A program made the translations under genes and the position numbers. Of a stretch of DNA of 46,453 bases, positions 46,001 to 46,453 are shown one piece after another. Position 1 is the first letter of the stretch. Every line of letters begins with the position of its first letter. Source of the stretch: Rikenellaceae bacterium DTU001 (lineage in GTDB: Bacteria; Bacteroidota; Bacteroidia; Bacteroidales; DTU049); contig LFSZ01000107.1 of the NCBI GenBank assembly GCA_001512885.1, forward strand, positions 1 through 46,453. The letters run 5' to 3'. Below the pieces are notes generated by a model that was not told the DNA's origin, made no database searches, and saw only the letters and a program-made list of their open reading frames with translations.

Positions 46001-46453
46001 TTATACTATAGGGGTTTGTGTTTTAAATCTAAGGGGGAAGGGAATCTTCTAAGAATAATTTTTGTTTTACTTTACGTATTTTATACCACCATCAAATAAT
46101 TTTTATTTAATTTTACAAAAAAATAATTATGGATAATTTCAATTTATTAGATTATCAGGCTCTACCCAAAGAACAAAAACGCCGATTTCTAGATAATCTA
46201 TATCAATTTTTATTAGAAAACAACTACACGGCTGTAGATTATCAGAAGCTAAAAATACAAAGCACAGCCCCCATCTGTCCTAGATGCGAAAGCGAAAATG
46301 TAATAAAAGCTGGAGTACGTGACGACAAACAAGTGTACAAATGCAAAGATTGTGGCCGACAATACCGCGAAACAGCTAGAACCTTCGTATATCGCATGCG
46401 AAAAGCTGATAAAATGCTCGAATACCTAAAATGCATGCTAGAAGGCAAAAGTC
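46001..46453 (+). mobile_element. Left part of an IS1595-like insertion sequence (truncated by window edge)
   Basis: The transposase gene at 46129 runs off the window. The 128 bp before it include GGGGTTTGTGTTTTAAATCT from 46011 and a G-rich AAGGGGGAAGGGAA, unlike the host intergenic sequence, so the left end could be near 46011. The terminal inverted repeats cannot be defined because the right end is not included. Confidence 0.5.
46129..46453 (+). CDS. IS1595-like transposase, N-terminal part
   Basis: Open from ATG to the window edge (108 codons), so absent from the ORF track. After an N-terminal helical stretch (LPKEQKRRFLDNLYQFLLE) it has a zinc ribbon, CPRCESENVIKAGVRDDKQV and YKCKDCGRQYRETARTF, followed by helical sequence, the N-terminal layout of IS1595-family transposases whose ISXO2-type catalytic domain would follow. 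An IS1-like InsA zinc finger is the main alternative. Codon usage is visibly richer in C-ending codons (cgc, ctc, ccc, gac, tac) than the neighbouring genes, as for a recent arrival. The minus-strand ORF at 46242-46448 is its shadow. Confidence 0.82.
   Translation, partial: MDNFNLLDYQALPKEQKRRFLDNLYQFLLENNYTAVDYQKLKIQSTAPICPRCESENVIKAGVRDDKQVYKCKDCGRQYRETARTFVYRMRKADKMLEYLKCMLEGKS

Noticed and set aside
46242-46448. 68-residue minus-strand ORF at the right edge
   Set aside because: Shadow of the partial transposase, whose zinc-ribbon motif on the plus strand is convincing.
1-46453. CRISPR array, prophage or defence island
   Set aside because: No regularly spaced repeats, phage structural genes or defence-type proteins were seen; most genes are housekeeping or envelope genes.

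Overview
The window is chromosomal DNA from a very AT-rich member of the Bacteroidota (Bacteroidetes), probably an uncultured or poorly sampled lineage. The evidence is: Bacteroidota-type promoters (TAnnTTTG, best case TTTG-N19-TATCTTTG upstream of rho); almost no Shine-Dalgarno sequences; a type IX secretion (T9SS) PorV2/PorU2-like pair and a T9SS-sorted peptidase; a glycogen synthase of the GT3 type; a Rho factor with a long disordered insert; and glutamine directly after every predicted signal peptidase I site. Rubrerythrin and an Etf/acyl-CoA dehydrogenase unit fit, but do not prove, an anaerobic or microaerophilic life. No tRNA, rRNA, CRISPR array or prophage was seen. The only mobile DNA is an insertion-sequence transposase cut by the right edge.

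Layout. 1-440: the tail of an upstream gene, a 17-bp-stem hairpin and about 330 bp without genes. 441-7126 (+): recQ, a membrane-anchored OmpH/Skp-like protein, a MORN-repeat lipoprotein, pth, a MATE exporter, ruvC and rubrerythrin. 7246-11751 (-): rodA, comEC and a SpoIID/LytB protein (the last two overlap by 4 bp). 11976-13487 (+): type I glutamine synthetase. 13640-17045 (-): a DUF3078 outer-membrane-type protein and a T9SS-sorted M1 aminopeptidase. 17185-20829 (+): etfB-etfA-acyl-CoA dehydrogenase. 20872-35567 (-): rho, a 1104-residue SprA-like surface/outer-membrane protein, a 1411-residue glycogen synthase/glucan phosphorylase fusion, an ECF sigma factor, a family 2 glycosyltransferase, a CLC-type anion transporter and an M23 peptidase. 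35568-36192: a 625-bp gap with two AT-rich inverted repeats. 36193-46000 (+): cysS, a glutaminyl cyclase-like lipoprotein, dtd, nadD, porV2 and porU2. 46129-end (+): a partial IS1595-like transposase.

How the genes work together. Most are housekeeping genes: DNA repair (RecQ, RuvC), translation quality control (Pth, CysRS, DTD), wall synthesis and remodelling (RodA, SpoIID-like, M23), NAD and glutamine synthesis, and storage glucan. The connecting theme is the cell envelope. All six non-lipidated proteins with a clear signal peptide have Gln at predicted +1 (the Bacteroidetes 'Q-rule'), and the window also encodes the likely enzyme that cyclises that Gln. It also holds a T9SS sortase-like/shuttle-like pair and one T9SS cargo. 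The items I would check first are this Q-rule/cyclase set, the PorV2-PorU2 pair, the GT3-GT35 fusion, the large SprA-like protein, and the CLC protein that lacks the internal proton glutamate. I found no clearly new defence or mobile system.
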